Part shown: one piece after another, positions 1-5,865 of the stretch
How the letters are laid out: each line of letters starts with the position of its first letter
How positions within the stretch are numbered: position 1 is the stretch's first letter
Source of the DNA: Bacteroidales bacterium
Lineage (GTDB): Bacteria; Bacteroidota; Bacteroidia; Bacteroidales; WCHB1-69
Reading direction: 5' to 3'
Assembly: GCA_017964755.1 (NCBI GenBank)
Contig: JAGCRI010000082.1
Coordinates: forward strand, 1-13,130
Length of the DNA stretch: 13,130 nucleotides
The notes under the pieces: generated by a model
Database searches by the model: none
Told to the model about the DNA's origin: nothing
What the model saw: only the letters and a program-made list of their open reading frames with translations
Made by a program: the position numbers and the translations under genes

Positions 1-267
1 AAGGATTTCGACAGGTGGAGGTTTTGGTTTTCGGGACGCGATGCCAACAATTCGGAGGCGCGGCCACTCTTTTTTCTGATGAACGAGTTTATAAAAAAAC
101 ATGCAGGCGAGAAAATGATTCTTGATTTTGACGTTTCGCGAGATGAAAATGTGTCGCGCTTTTACCGTGGCTTTGGAGGTGAAAGGTTTACATTCCCGAT
201 GCTCAATTTTTCGCGTAGCGCCTTTCTGGTGAAATGTTTGGGACTATACAGGCTTTTGCGAAATTAA
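1..267 (+). CDS. Acetyltransferase-like protein (GNAT/FemAB fold), 3' end only
   Basis: The reading frame is open from the first base of the window and ends in TAA at 265-267, giving the last 88 residues of a protein whose start lies outside. An internal ATG at 79 is not the true start, because the frame upstream is open and coding-like (FWFSGRD, then EARPLFFLMNEFI). The segments ILDFDVS and FYRGFGGERFTFP resemble the end of GNAT/FemAB-like (BioF2-type) acetyltransferases of Bacteroidales, where a LDFEGS-like strand is followed by FYxxFGAExxxYP. That family assignment is from memory of the motifs. The substrate cannot be inferred. Two glycosyltransferases follow downstream, so an envelope-related role is possible but unproven. 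Confidence 0.6.
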   Translation, partial: KDFDRWRFWFSGRDANNSEARPLFFLMNEFIKKHAGEKMILDFDVSRDENVSRFYRGFGGERFTFPMLNFSRSAFLVKCLGLYRLLRN

Positions 268-270
268 GTG

Positions 271-278
271 TACCTTTG
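271..278 (+). promoter_or_regulatory. Bacteroidota -7 promoter box for the glycosyltransferase genes
   Basis: TACCTTTG matches the Bacteroides -7 consensus TAnnTTTG exactly. It lies 18 nt upstream of the ATG at 297, inside the 29-nt gap after the previous stop codon. No TTG element sits at the usual spacing of about 19-21 nt (the nearest, 256-258, is only 12 nt away), so only the -7 half is supported. Confidence 0.45.
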
Positions 279-296
279 TAATCTAAAAAATATCTG

Positions 297-1358
297 ATGA
301 AAAAGATGACAATTCTGCACTATTTGGCGTCCCCTTTTTGGGGCGGCGGGGAGAAATATGTTTACGACCTCGCTTCAAAAATGCTTGATGATGGCCATTG
401 TGTCGCTGTATATTCTTTTGATAATGAGATAATTAAAGGGCAGTTTGATAAATTGTCAAAATATCCTCTCTTTAATTTTATTCTGAAAAAAAAACATTTT
501 TTACCTAATCTTTTTCAACTTATTTCTATTGTTAATAAACAAAAAATAGATATTGTCCATATTCATAACACGAAAACACTTTTTGTTGCCGCACTTGCCA
601 AATGTTTGTCACATAAGAAGTTCAAACTTGTTATGACTATACACCTTGTGAAAAAATCCAAGAATAATCTGATTAGAAAATGGGAGACATCAAAAGTTGA
701 CAAGATTATTTTTGTGTCGCGGCTTGCTGCTGATAAATATCTGCAAAATTCTGATATACAGAAAGATAAAGTTGAAATAGTTTGGAACAGTGTGCCGTCT
801 GACACCACGGTTGTGCAAAATGATTATACAGGCAACGAAATTTGCTTCGTAGGTCGCCTCGCCCCCGAAAAAGGCGTTGATATTCTGATAGATGCACTTT
901 CAAAAACAAAATCAGACTGCAGATTGAATGTCGTGGGGAACGGTGATGAAGTCTATGTCGCGAGTTTAAAACAGAAAGTTGCTGAACTTAATCTCTCTGA
1001 TCGTGTGAATTTTGTCGGGTTTACGACAGACATTGGCACTTTTATCGAAAATTCGCTTTTCGGAGTGCTGCCTTCTGCCGCGCCGGAGGCCTTCGGACTG
1101 TCGAATATCGAGTTTATGCGCCACGGCAAAGTGCAAATCACCACAAATAACGGTGCACAGAAAGAGTATCTTGAAGATATGAATAGCGGGGTGCTAATAA
1201 ATCCTGCAAATTCTGATATTCTTGCCGAAAAAATTGATTTTCTCGTCCAAAATCCGCAACTTTGCAAAGAAATGGGAGAAAATGCAAAAAGCTTTTTTGA
1301 AAAAGAACTTTCATACGAGCGTTTTTATAATAAAATTTTGAAGGTATATGCCGAGTGA
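297..1358 (+). CDS. Glycosyltransferase family 4 (GT-B fold)
   Basis: A predicted retaining glycosyltransferase of 353 aa that would move a sugar from a nucleotide donor to a cell-surface glycan or lipid acceptor at the cytoplasmic face of the inner membrane. The N-terminal Rossmann half has the glycine-rich acceptor loop WGGGEK (residues 15-20) and the strand DIVHIHN (85-91). The C-terminal donor half has FVGRLAPEKGVDIL (184-197) and the EX7E motif typical of GT4, E264 and E272 in PEAFGLSNIE. Length is normal for the family. The ATG at 297 follows a -7 box. The 3' end overlaps the next glycosyltransferase by 11 nt, which suggests co-translation. Base composition is split: bases 481-540 are 11/60 G+C, but 1081-1140 are 33/60. 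Donor and acceptor sugars cannot be told from sequence. Confidence 0.9.
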   Translation: MKKMTILHYLASPFWGGGEKYVYDLASKMLDDGHCVAVYSFDNEIIKGQFDKLSKYPLFNFILKKKHFLPNLFQLISIVNKQKIDIVHIHNTKTLFVAALAKCLSHKKFKLVMTIHLVKKSKNNLIRKWETSKVDKIIFVSRLAADKYLQNSDIQKDKVEIVWNSVPSDTTVVQNDYTGNEICFVGRLAPEKGVDILIDALSKTKSDCRLNVVGNGDEVYVASLKQKVAELNLSDRVNFVGFTTDIGTFIENSLFGVLPSAAPEAFGLSNIEFMRHGKVQITTNNGAQKEYLEDMNSGVLINPANSDILAEKIDFLVQNPQLCKEMGENAKSFFEKELSYERFYNKILKVYAE

Positions 1359-2118
1359 AAATAAGATTTCTGTGGTAATCCACACATACAACGCCGAAAA
1401 GGAACTGCCGCAAACCCTTGATTCTGTAAGGGGTTTTGATGAGATTGTAGTTTGCGACATGGAAAGCACAGACAATACTCTGGCAGTGGCTGAAAAATAC
1501 GGCTGCCGTATCATAACTTTCCCGAAAAAGGACTACACCTGTCCCGAACCCGCGCGGACTTTCGCCATCCAATCGGCAACATACGACTGGGTGCTCGTCG
1601 TTGACGCAGATGAAATTGTTACTCCTCAACTTCATGATTATCTGTATGATACGATAAAGAATGAGAATTGCCCAGCCGGCTTCTGGATTCCGCGCAAAAA
1701 CTTTTTCATGGGCAAATTCATGCACAGCGACTACCCAGATTATCAGTTGCGTTTTTTCAAAAAAGAGGGGACTACATGGCCGCCGTTTGCCCACACCTCA
1801 CCGTCAGTGCAAGGCGATACTGTGAAAATCCCCAAAAAGCGGAAAGAACTTGCGCTTATCCATCTTGCTGATACTAAGATGATTGTGCGTATGCGGAAAA
1901 TGAACGGCTACACCGAGAGCGAAGTCGAAAAACGCGCCGGTCGACACTATACTTTCGCTTCCCTGTTTTTCAGACCGTGCCTGCGCTTTGTAAAATCATA
2001 CATAATAAAAGGCGGATTTCTCGATGGTAAAGCCGGCTACATAAACGCCAAAATGGATGCTTTTTACCAATTTGTCCTGATTTCTAAAATTTTGGAGAAA
2101 AAGTATGGAAAAAAATGA
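1348..2118 (+). CDS. Glycosyltransferase family 2 (GT-A fold), WaaE/KdtX-like
   Basis: A predicted inverting glycosyltransferase of 256 aa. The N-terminus shows the GT2 fold: ISVVIHTYNAEKELPQTLDS (7-26), then DEIVVCDMESTDNT (31-44). The metal- and donor-binding DXD-type motif is DAD at 86-88 in WVLVVDADEIVTP. Short GT2 enzymes of this shape, lacking membrane helices and including LPS core heptose-region glucosyltransferases such as WaaE, have the same N-terminal pattern, including the YxxPEPARxxA stretch near residues 63-73. The start codon lies inside the end of the GT4 gene, with AAGG shortly upstream, so the two are probably translated together. A role in LPS, lipid A-core or capsule sugar addition is inferred from family and neighbour; the substrate is unknown. 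Confidence 0.88.
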   Translation: MPSENKISVVIHTYNAEKELPQTLDSVRGFDEIVVCDMESTDNTLAVAEKYGCRIITFPKKDYTCPEPARTFAIQSATYDWVLVVDADEIVTPQLHDYLYDTIKNENCPAGFWIPRKNFFMGKFMHSDYPDYQLRFFKKEGTTWPPFAHTSPSVQGDTVKIPKKRKELALIHLADTKMIVRMRKMNGYTESEVEKRAGRHYTFASLFFRPCLRFVKSYIIKGGFLDGKAGYINAKMDAFYQFVLISKILEKKYGKK

Positions 2119-2524
2119 AATCACCCATGAGGGAATTGTGAAAGAAGTTATGGCTGACGGGGTTCTTGTGGAGATGACTGTTACGTCTGCCTGCGCCGCA
2201 TGCCACGCAAAATCCGCCTGTATGGCTCACGATGGACAGAAAAGGTTGGTTAAAGCGCAAATGCTTGGAACAGATGATTTTATAGTAGGTGAACGTGTGC
2301 GAATATCCATGAAATCATCACTTGGCGGCAAAGCGGTTCTTCTTGCTTATATTCTGCCCCTCTTCATTTTGCTCGGAATGCTTTTGCTTTCAATACAACT
2401 TTTTGAAAATGAATTAGTTGCATTCGGAATAACTGTGGCAGCACTTGCCATATATTACATTTGTCTGAAACTTTTCTCAAAAAAAATCGCAACGGAATTT
2501 GTATTTTATGCGGAAAAGAAATAA
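2105..2524 (+). CDS. rseC: RseC/MucC-family membrane protein (SoxR-reducing system component)
   Basis: A 139-aa protein with an N-terminal small beta domain, a cysteine cluster and two membrane helices. The domain opens with EGIVKEVMADGVLVEM (9-24) and continues with the cysteines C30, C33 and C39 (CAACHAKSAC). A basic/polar linker follows with VGERVRIS (61-68), then helices at about 77-97 and 103-123. This order matches the RseC family, which in gamma-proteobacteria works with the Rnf complex to keep SoxR reduced. In Bacteroidales the gene usually heads the rnf electron-transport operon. Here its start overlaps the GT2 gene by 14 nt and no rnf gene follows. The family call is strong; the physiological role here is inferred. 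Confidence 0.85.
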   Translation: MEKNEITHEGIVKEVMADGVLVEMTVTSACAACHAKSACMAHDGQKRLVKAQMLGTDDFIVGERVRISMKSSLGGKAVLLAYILPLFILLGMLLLSIQLFENELVAFGITVAALAIYYICLKLFSKKIATEFVFYAEKK

Positions 2525-2592
2525 TGGCAAATATGAAAAAGGCATATCTTGACTTAAATAGCGTACTGCTCAGTACTCCAGAAGACAATTAA
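2524..2592 (+). CDS. Possible 22-aa leader or remnant peptide
   Basis: A very short frame starts at an ATG whose first base is the last base of the rseC stop codon (TAATG), an arrangement typical of translational coupling. It encodes 22 residues (starts MANMKK, ends TPEDN) and stops at 2590-2592, just before the hicBA promoter. No family is recognised. It could be a coupled mini-gene, the start of a gene truncated when hicBA arrived, or chance. Only the overlap supports it. Confidence 0.2.
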   Translation: MANMKKAYLDLNSVLLSTPEDN

Positions 2593-2606
2593 AAAAGCCA
2601 GCAGAT

Positions 2607-2638
2607 GTTGCAGGAATCAACTTTTATATTTAATTTTG
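2607..2638 (+). promoter_or_regulatory. Promoter of the hicBA pair (GTTG-N20-TAATTTTG)
   Basis: GTTG (2607-2610), 20 nt, then TAATTTTG (2631-2638), which fits TAnnTTTG. Spacing and both halves fit the Bacteroides promoter model. Transcription would begin around 2643-2647. That places the in-frame TTG at 2636 inside the box and the ATG at 2642 at or before the transcript start, so the ATG at 2660 is the sensible start for hicB. Confidence 0.6.
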
Positions 2639-2659
2639 CAAATGATTAAAAATCTGAGG

Positions 2660-3058
2660 ATGAAGAAAAAAATAGTTAATCTTGCTACTACTGCCATTGA
2701 AGATGGCAAAAATGAATACCGTTTTAGCATTGATTTTTATGTTTACCAAAAAGCGGGGAAGCACGTGGCGTATTGTCCTTCCCTCGACCTGACCACAACA
2801 GGCAGTGATTTTAATAGTACAGTAGGAAATTTTTGCGAGTGTTTTCAACTTTATGTTGAGTGCTGTGTGGAACAAGGTACGCTTTGGGATGATTTGAAAT
2901 TGCATGGTTGGAGGTTAATCAATCGGGAGTGGCACACACCGAGCATAAAATCTCTTATCAAAAAACCGGAAGTGAAGGAATTGTTCGACAGTCCTAACGG
3001 ATTCGAGAAAATTGTAATACCGGCAAGGATTCCAGCCAGAATACCAGCTAACGCATGA
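2660..3058 (+). CDS. hicB: HicB-family antitoxin
   Basis: A 132-aa protein counted from the ATG at 2660; the frame can be read back to 2636, but the promoter box covers that region. The core has the HicB partial RNase H-like pattern: a strand (YRFSIDFYVYQ, 20-30), then HVAYCPSLDLTTTGSDFNST (35-54) and an amphipathic helix (VGNFCECFQLYVE, 55-67). HicB proteins bind and neutralise HicA and usually repress their own promoter. The C-terminus has a short duplicated tail, PARIPARIPA (121-130). It overlaps hicA by 4 nt (ATGA), as expected for a coupled toxin-antitoxin pair in antitoxin-first order. No clear DNA-binding domain is visible, so autoregulation is only assumed. Confidence 0.8.
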   Translation: MKKKIVNLATTAIEDGKNEYRFSIDFYVYQKAGKHVAYCPSLDLTTTGSDFNSTVGNFCECFQLYVECCVEQGTLWDDLKLHGWRLINREWHTPSIKSLIKKPEVKELFDSPNGFEKIVIPARIPARIPANA

Positions 3059-3285
3059 AAAAACTATCGAATATCTCTCTTAAGGAGTTCAGGGATTTTC
3101 TCACTGCTCAAGGTTTGCATATTATTCGCACAAAAGGCGGGCATGAGGCTTGGTTCAAAAGCGGGATGACGCGCCCTGTCATAGTGCAGACACACGAAGA
3201 TCCTGTCCCTGAAGATGTTGTGAGCAACAATTTGCGAACAATGAACATCAGCAAGTCTGATTTTCTTAAAAGTTTTGAGAGATAA
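3055..3285 (+). CDS. hicA: HicA-family mRNA interferase toxin
   Basis: A 76-aa protein with the HicA double-stranded RNA-binding-like fold. The N-terminal helix (SLKEFRDFLTAQG, 8-20) is followed by the strand HIIRTKGGHEAWFK (22-35). H30 in GGHEAW is the position of the catalytic histidine in this family. HPVPxxx-like residues follow (THEDPVPEDVV, 46-56), and the C-terminal helix ISKSDFLKSF (65-74) closes it. HicA cleaves mRNA to stop translation when HicB is lost. Length is typical. The ATG overlaps the hicB stop by 4 nt. All expected key residues are present, so the toxin appears intact. Confidence 0.85.
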   Translation: MKKLSNISLKEFRDFLTAQGLHIIRTKGGHEAWFKSGMTRPVIVQTHEDPVPEDVVSNNLRTMNISKSDFLKSFER

Positions 3286-3293
3286 ATGGAAAT

Positions 3294-5126
3294 ATGATTC
3301 CTAAGAAAAATATTGAACTTCTTTCTCCCGCGAAGAATTTGGAGTGTGGAATGACCGCCATTGATAGCGGGGCGGACGCCGTGTATATCGGCGCGTCTGC
3401 CTTCGGGGCGCGTGCCGCGGCAGGAAATCCGCTGAATGACATCGAACAGCTGATCCGTTACGCCCACCGCTTCCGCACGAAAGTGCTTGTTACTGTTAAT
3501 ACAATCCTGACTGACAGAGAATTAGCAGATGCTGAACGCCTTATAAATAATTTGTATGAGATGGGGACAGATGCCCTTATCATTCAGGATATGGGGCTTC
3601 TGCAACTTGATTTGCCGCCGATTGCACTTCACGCAAGCACTCAGACGGATAACAGAACGGTTGAGAAAGTGAAGTTCTTGGAAAGTGTTGGTTTTGAGCG
3701 GGTTGTCTTGGCTCGCGAACTTTCCTTGGAACAAATTTCAGAAATAAGTGCGGCTACAAATGTTGAATTGGAGGCGTTCGTCCATGGCTCGCTCTGCGTT
3801 TCATACAGCGGGCAATGCTATATGAGTCAGGCAGTTTGCGGCCGGAGCGCAAACCGCGGCTGCTGCGCGCAACTTTGCCGCCTGCCTTATTCGCTTTCTG
3901 ATTCTGCCGGAAAAACCTTGGCTCATAACAAACATCTGCTTTCCCTCAAAGATATGGACCGCTCCGATTATCTGCTTGAGATGATGAATGCCGGAATTTC
4001 TTCATTTAAAATTGAAGGGAGATTGAAAGACGCTGATTATGTGAAGAATATAACAGCATATTATAGAAAACGCATTGACGCTATTTTGGAAAAAGACGGC
4101 TGCGGTTTCACACGTTCCTCTTTCGGAAAATCATATTTTGGCTTTGAGCCTGACCCCGAAAAGACTTTTCACCGAGGGAAAACCGACTATTTCCTTAAAG
4201 GTGAAAGGACACTGATGTCGCAGCCCGCAACACCAAAATCTATTGGGAAATATATCGGTGATGTCGTAAGGATTTCTGATGGTAAAATTATTGTAAAGAG
4301 TTGTGATACAATAAATAATGGAGACGGGCTCTGCTTTTTCAACGACAAAGGCGAGTTTTCAGGGTTTCGCGTCAACAGGGCGGAAGGCAACCTGCTGTTT
4401 CCTGCGGAGCCGCCACGCGGATTGAAAGCCGGAATGAAGTTGTTCCGGAATTTTGACTCCGCTTTTCAGAAAATATTGAAACAGAAGTGTGTGGAGAGAA
4501 AATTGTCTTTGCGTATCAAGTTCGCTGAGGCGGCGGAGGGCTTTGAAATCACCGTGTGCGATGAGGCGGGCGACGAAGCCACTCTTGCTGTTACCGCTGA
4601 AAAAATTCCGGCAAAAAAACAGGGCTTGATGCGTGAGGTGCTTGAAAGCCAGTTTTCAAAGTTGGGGAATACAATCTTCAAAATGAATAGCCTTGACGTT
4701 GACTGCAACAACGATTATTTCTTTCCGGTTTCGCTCGTGGCCGAGTGGCGGCGGAAGGCGGTGGAACTTCTTTTGGAGCAGAAAGACAAATGGCGTCCGA
4801 AGCCAAGCTGGCGCGCAGCTTCGCAGGTATCGTTCCCCGAAAAAACATTGGATTATCGCGCTAATGTGATGAACTCTAAGGCCGAGGATTTTTATGCCGG
4901 ACACGGCTGCGAAACTGTGGCGAAAGCATTTGAAATCAGCGGCGGCAGTGGCGTTGAGGTCATGCGGTGCAAATTCTGTCTCCGCCACGAAATGGGAATC
5001 TGCAAGAAAAATCCGCAGAAGAAAGATATCCATGTAAAAGAGCCATTATATTTAAGTCTTGACAATCAGAAGTTTATTCTTCAGTTTGATTGTGTCCGTT
5101 GTGAGATGAGCATCTTGAAACAATAA
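3294..5126 (+). CDS. U32-family 'peptidase' protein, probable RNA hydroxylation factor (RlhA/TrhP-like)
   Basis: A 610-aa protein of the U32 (collagenase-like) family. It opens with ELLSPAKNLECGMTAIDSGA (8-27) and ADAVYIGASAFGARA (27-41), the family start. The U32 signature is ExFxHGSLCxxxSGQC at 160-175, with further cysteines at 182, 190, 191 and 195. Characterised homologues in E. coli (RlhA, 23S rRNA C2501; TrhP, tRNA U34) are needed for RNA hydroxylation rather than proteolysis and are thought to bind an Fe-S cluster through such cysteines. The long form (about 610-650 aa) is nearer RlhA in length. A second cysteine group lies at the C-terminus: CKFC and C of GIC around 560-573, then CVRC (600-603). 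The start is 8 nt after hicA. Its exact RNA target is not determined. Confidence 0.85.
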   Translation: MIPKKNIELLSPAKNLECGMTAIDSGADAVYIGASAFGARAAAGNPLNDIEQLIRYAHRFRTKVLVTVNTILTDRELADAERLINNLYEMGTDALIIQDMGLLQLDLPPIALHASTQTDNRTVEKVKFLESVGFERVVLARELSLEQISEISAATNVELEAFVHGSLCVSYSGQCYMSQAVCGRSANRGCCAQLCRLPYSLSDSAGKTLAHNKHLLSLKDMDRSDYLLEMMNAGISSFKIEGRLKDADYVKNITAYYRKRIDAILEKDGCGFTRSSFGKSYFGFEPDPEKTFHRGKTDYFLKGERTLMSQPATPKSIGKYIGDVVRISDGKIIVKSCDTINNGDGLCFFNDKGEFSGFRVNRAEGNLLFPAEPPRGLKAGMKLFRNFDSAFQKILKQKCVERKLSLRIKFAEAAEGFEITVCDEAGDEATLAVTAEKIPAKKQGLMREVLESQFSKLGNTIFKMNSLDVDCNNDYFFPVSLVAEWRRKAVELLLEQKDKWRPKPSWRAASQVSFPEKTLDYRANVMNSKAEDFYAGHGCETVAKAFEISGGSGVEVMRCKFCLRHEMGICKKNPQKKDIHVKEPLYLSLDNQKFILQFDCVRCEMSILKQ

Positions 5127-5130
5127 AATC

Positions 5131-5162
5131 CCTTCGTGAATTTTCACATATCCTTGCGTGAA
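5131..5162. repeat. Two spaced copies of CCTT(G)CGTGAA upstream of the acyltransferase promoter
   Basis: CCTTCGTGAA at 5131-5140 and CCTTGCGTGAA at 5152-5162 have starts 21 nt apart, about two helical turns. They lie in the 118-nt gap between the U32 stop and the acyltransferase start, about 30-60 nt upstream of the promoter. An operator pair is one reading; chance is another. Confidence 0.25.
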
Positions 5163-5173
5163 AAAATACGCAA
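5154..5173 (+). terminator. Weak hairpin after the U32 gene, possible terminator
   Basis: TTGCGT (5154-5159) pairs with ACGCAA (5168-5173) around an 8-nt A-rich loop. A second small inverted repeat, GTGAA-TT-TTCAC (5136-5147), lies just upstream. No T-tract follows directly; the nearest T run is at 5196-5200. So this may be a weak terminator, a processing site or a regulatory structure. Confidence 0.25.
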
Positions 5174-5192
5174 AGAATTGAATCGTTTAGGA

Positions 5193-5222
5193 TTGTTTTT
5201 ATGTGAAAAAATTGTATCTTTG
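5193..5222 (+). promoter_or_regulatory. Promoter of the acyltransferase gene (TTG-N19-TATCTTTG)
   Basis: TTG at 5193-5195, 19 nt, then TATCTTTG at 5215-5222: both halves and the spacing fit the Bacteroides promoter model, the best match in the window. Transcription would start near 5227-5231. An in-frame ATG at 5203 therefore lies between the two promoter elements and cannot be the start for this transcript. Confidence 0.7.
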
Positions 5223-5244
5223 TGCTACTGAAAAGATGTGGCAA

Positions 5245-5832
5245 ATGAAAAAAATATGTCAGATACTTCTGAAAATACTGAGGTTTAAAATTGATACTGT
5301 CAATATCCCGCCCGAGGCGAAAAAGTGTGTCCTTCTCTTTGCTCCCCATACGAGTATGACTGATTTTGTGGTTGGCAGAATGGCATTGACAGCAATGGGT
5401 GTGCGTACTTTTTTTATGATAAAGAAGGAAGTTTTCTGGTTCCCGCTTGGCAACTTGTTGCGTGCTCTCGGTGGCGTGCCGCTCGACAGGAAGCATGTCC
5501 GCAATTTTTCGGAATTTACAAACAAGCTTTTTGAAGATAATGACGAAATCGCTTTGCTGATTTCCCCCGAAGGAACTCGTAAGAAAGTAACTGTCTGGAA
5601 GAAAGGGTTTTATCATATAGTGCGGGATGCCGGTGTGCCTTTGGTGCTCGGTTACCTTGATTACCGTTCGCGGCGCGGCGGACTATTGGGGGTGCAGCAG
5701 CTAACTGGCGATTATGACACTGATATTGAGGAGATAAAAAAACACTATTATGGTATGAGAGGCCTGCACAAAGGTCAGTTCGATTTGGAGGATTTGCCGT
5801 ATGCTTATCCGGAATGGCTTGAAAACAAGTAA
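5245..5832 (+). CDS. 1-acyl-glycerol-3-phosphate acyltransferase-like protein (PlsC domain)
   Basis: A 195-aa lysophospholipid-type acyltransferase that would acylate a glycerophospholipid intermediate or a related lipid at the inner membrane. The catalytic HX4D motif is HTSMTD (H35, D40). The second block is ALGGVPLDR (74-82), and the third is SPEGTR (107-112). The protein is short for PlsC and lacks a clear N-terminal membrane helix, a pattern seen in small Bacteroidota members of the family. The frame extends up to an ATG at 5203, but the promoter occupies that stretch. The ATG at 5245 (or 5236) gives a leader of roughly 7-16 nt. It is a single gene between the U32 gene and pepD, with 33 nt of almost pure A+T before pepD. 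The acceptor lipid is not determined. Confidence 0.82.
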   Translation: MKKICQILLKILRFKIDTVNIPPEAKKCVLLFAPHTSMTDFVVGRMALTAMGVRTFFMIKKEVFWFPLGNLLRALGGVPLDRKHVRNFSEFTNKLFEDNDEIALLISPEGTRKKVTVWKKGFYHIVRDAGVPLVLGYLDYRSRRGGLLGVQQLTGDYDTDIEEIKKHYYGMRGLHKGQFDLEDLPYAYPEWLENK

Positions 5833-5865
5833 TTTATATTAATATTTATCTTAAAAATTTTTATT

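Noticed and set aside
1138..1794. Minus-strand frame of 218 codons across the GT4/GT2 junction
   Set aside because: Antisense to two clear glycosyltransferase genes with intact motifs; no recognisable domain.
2591..3293. CRISPR or phage element around the hicBA region
   Set aside because: No spaced repeats or phage genes are visible; the region is fully explained by a promoter plus hicB and hicA.
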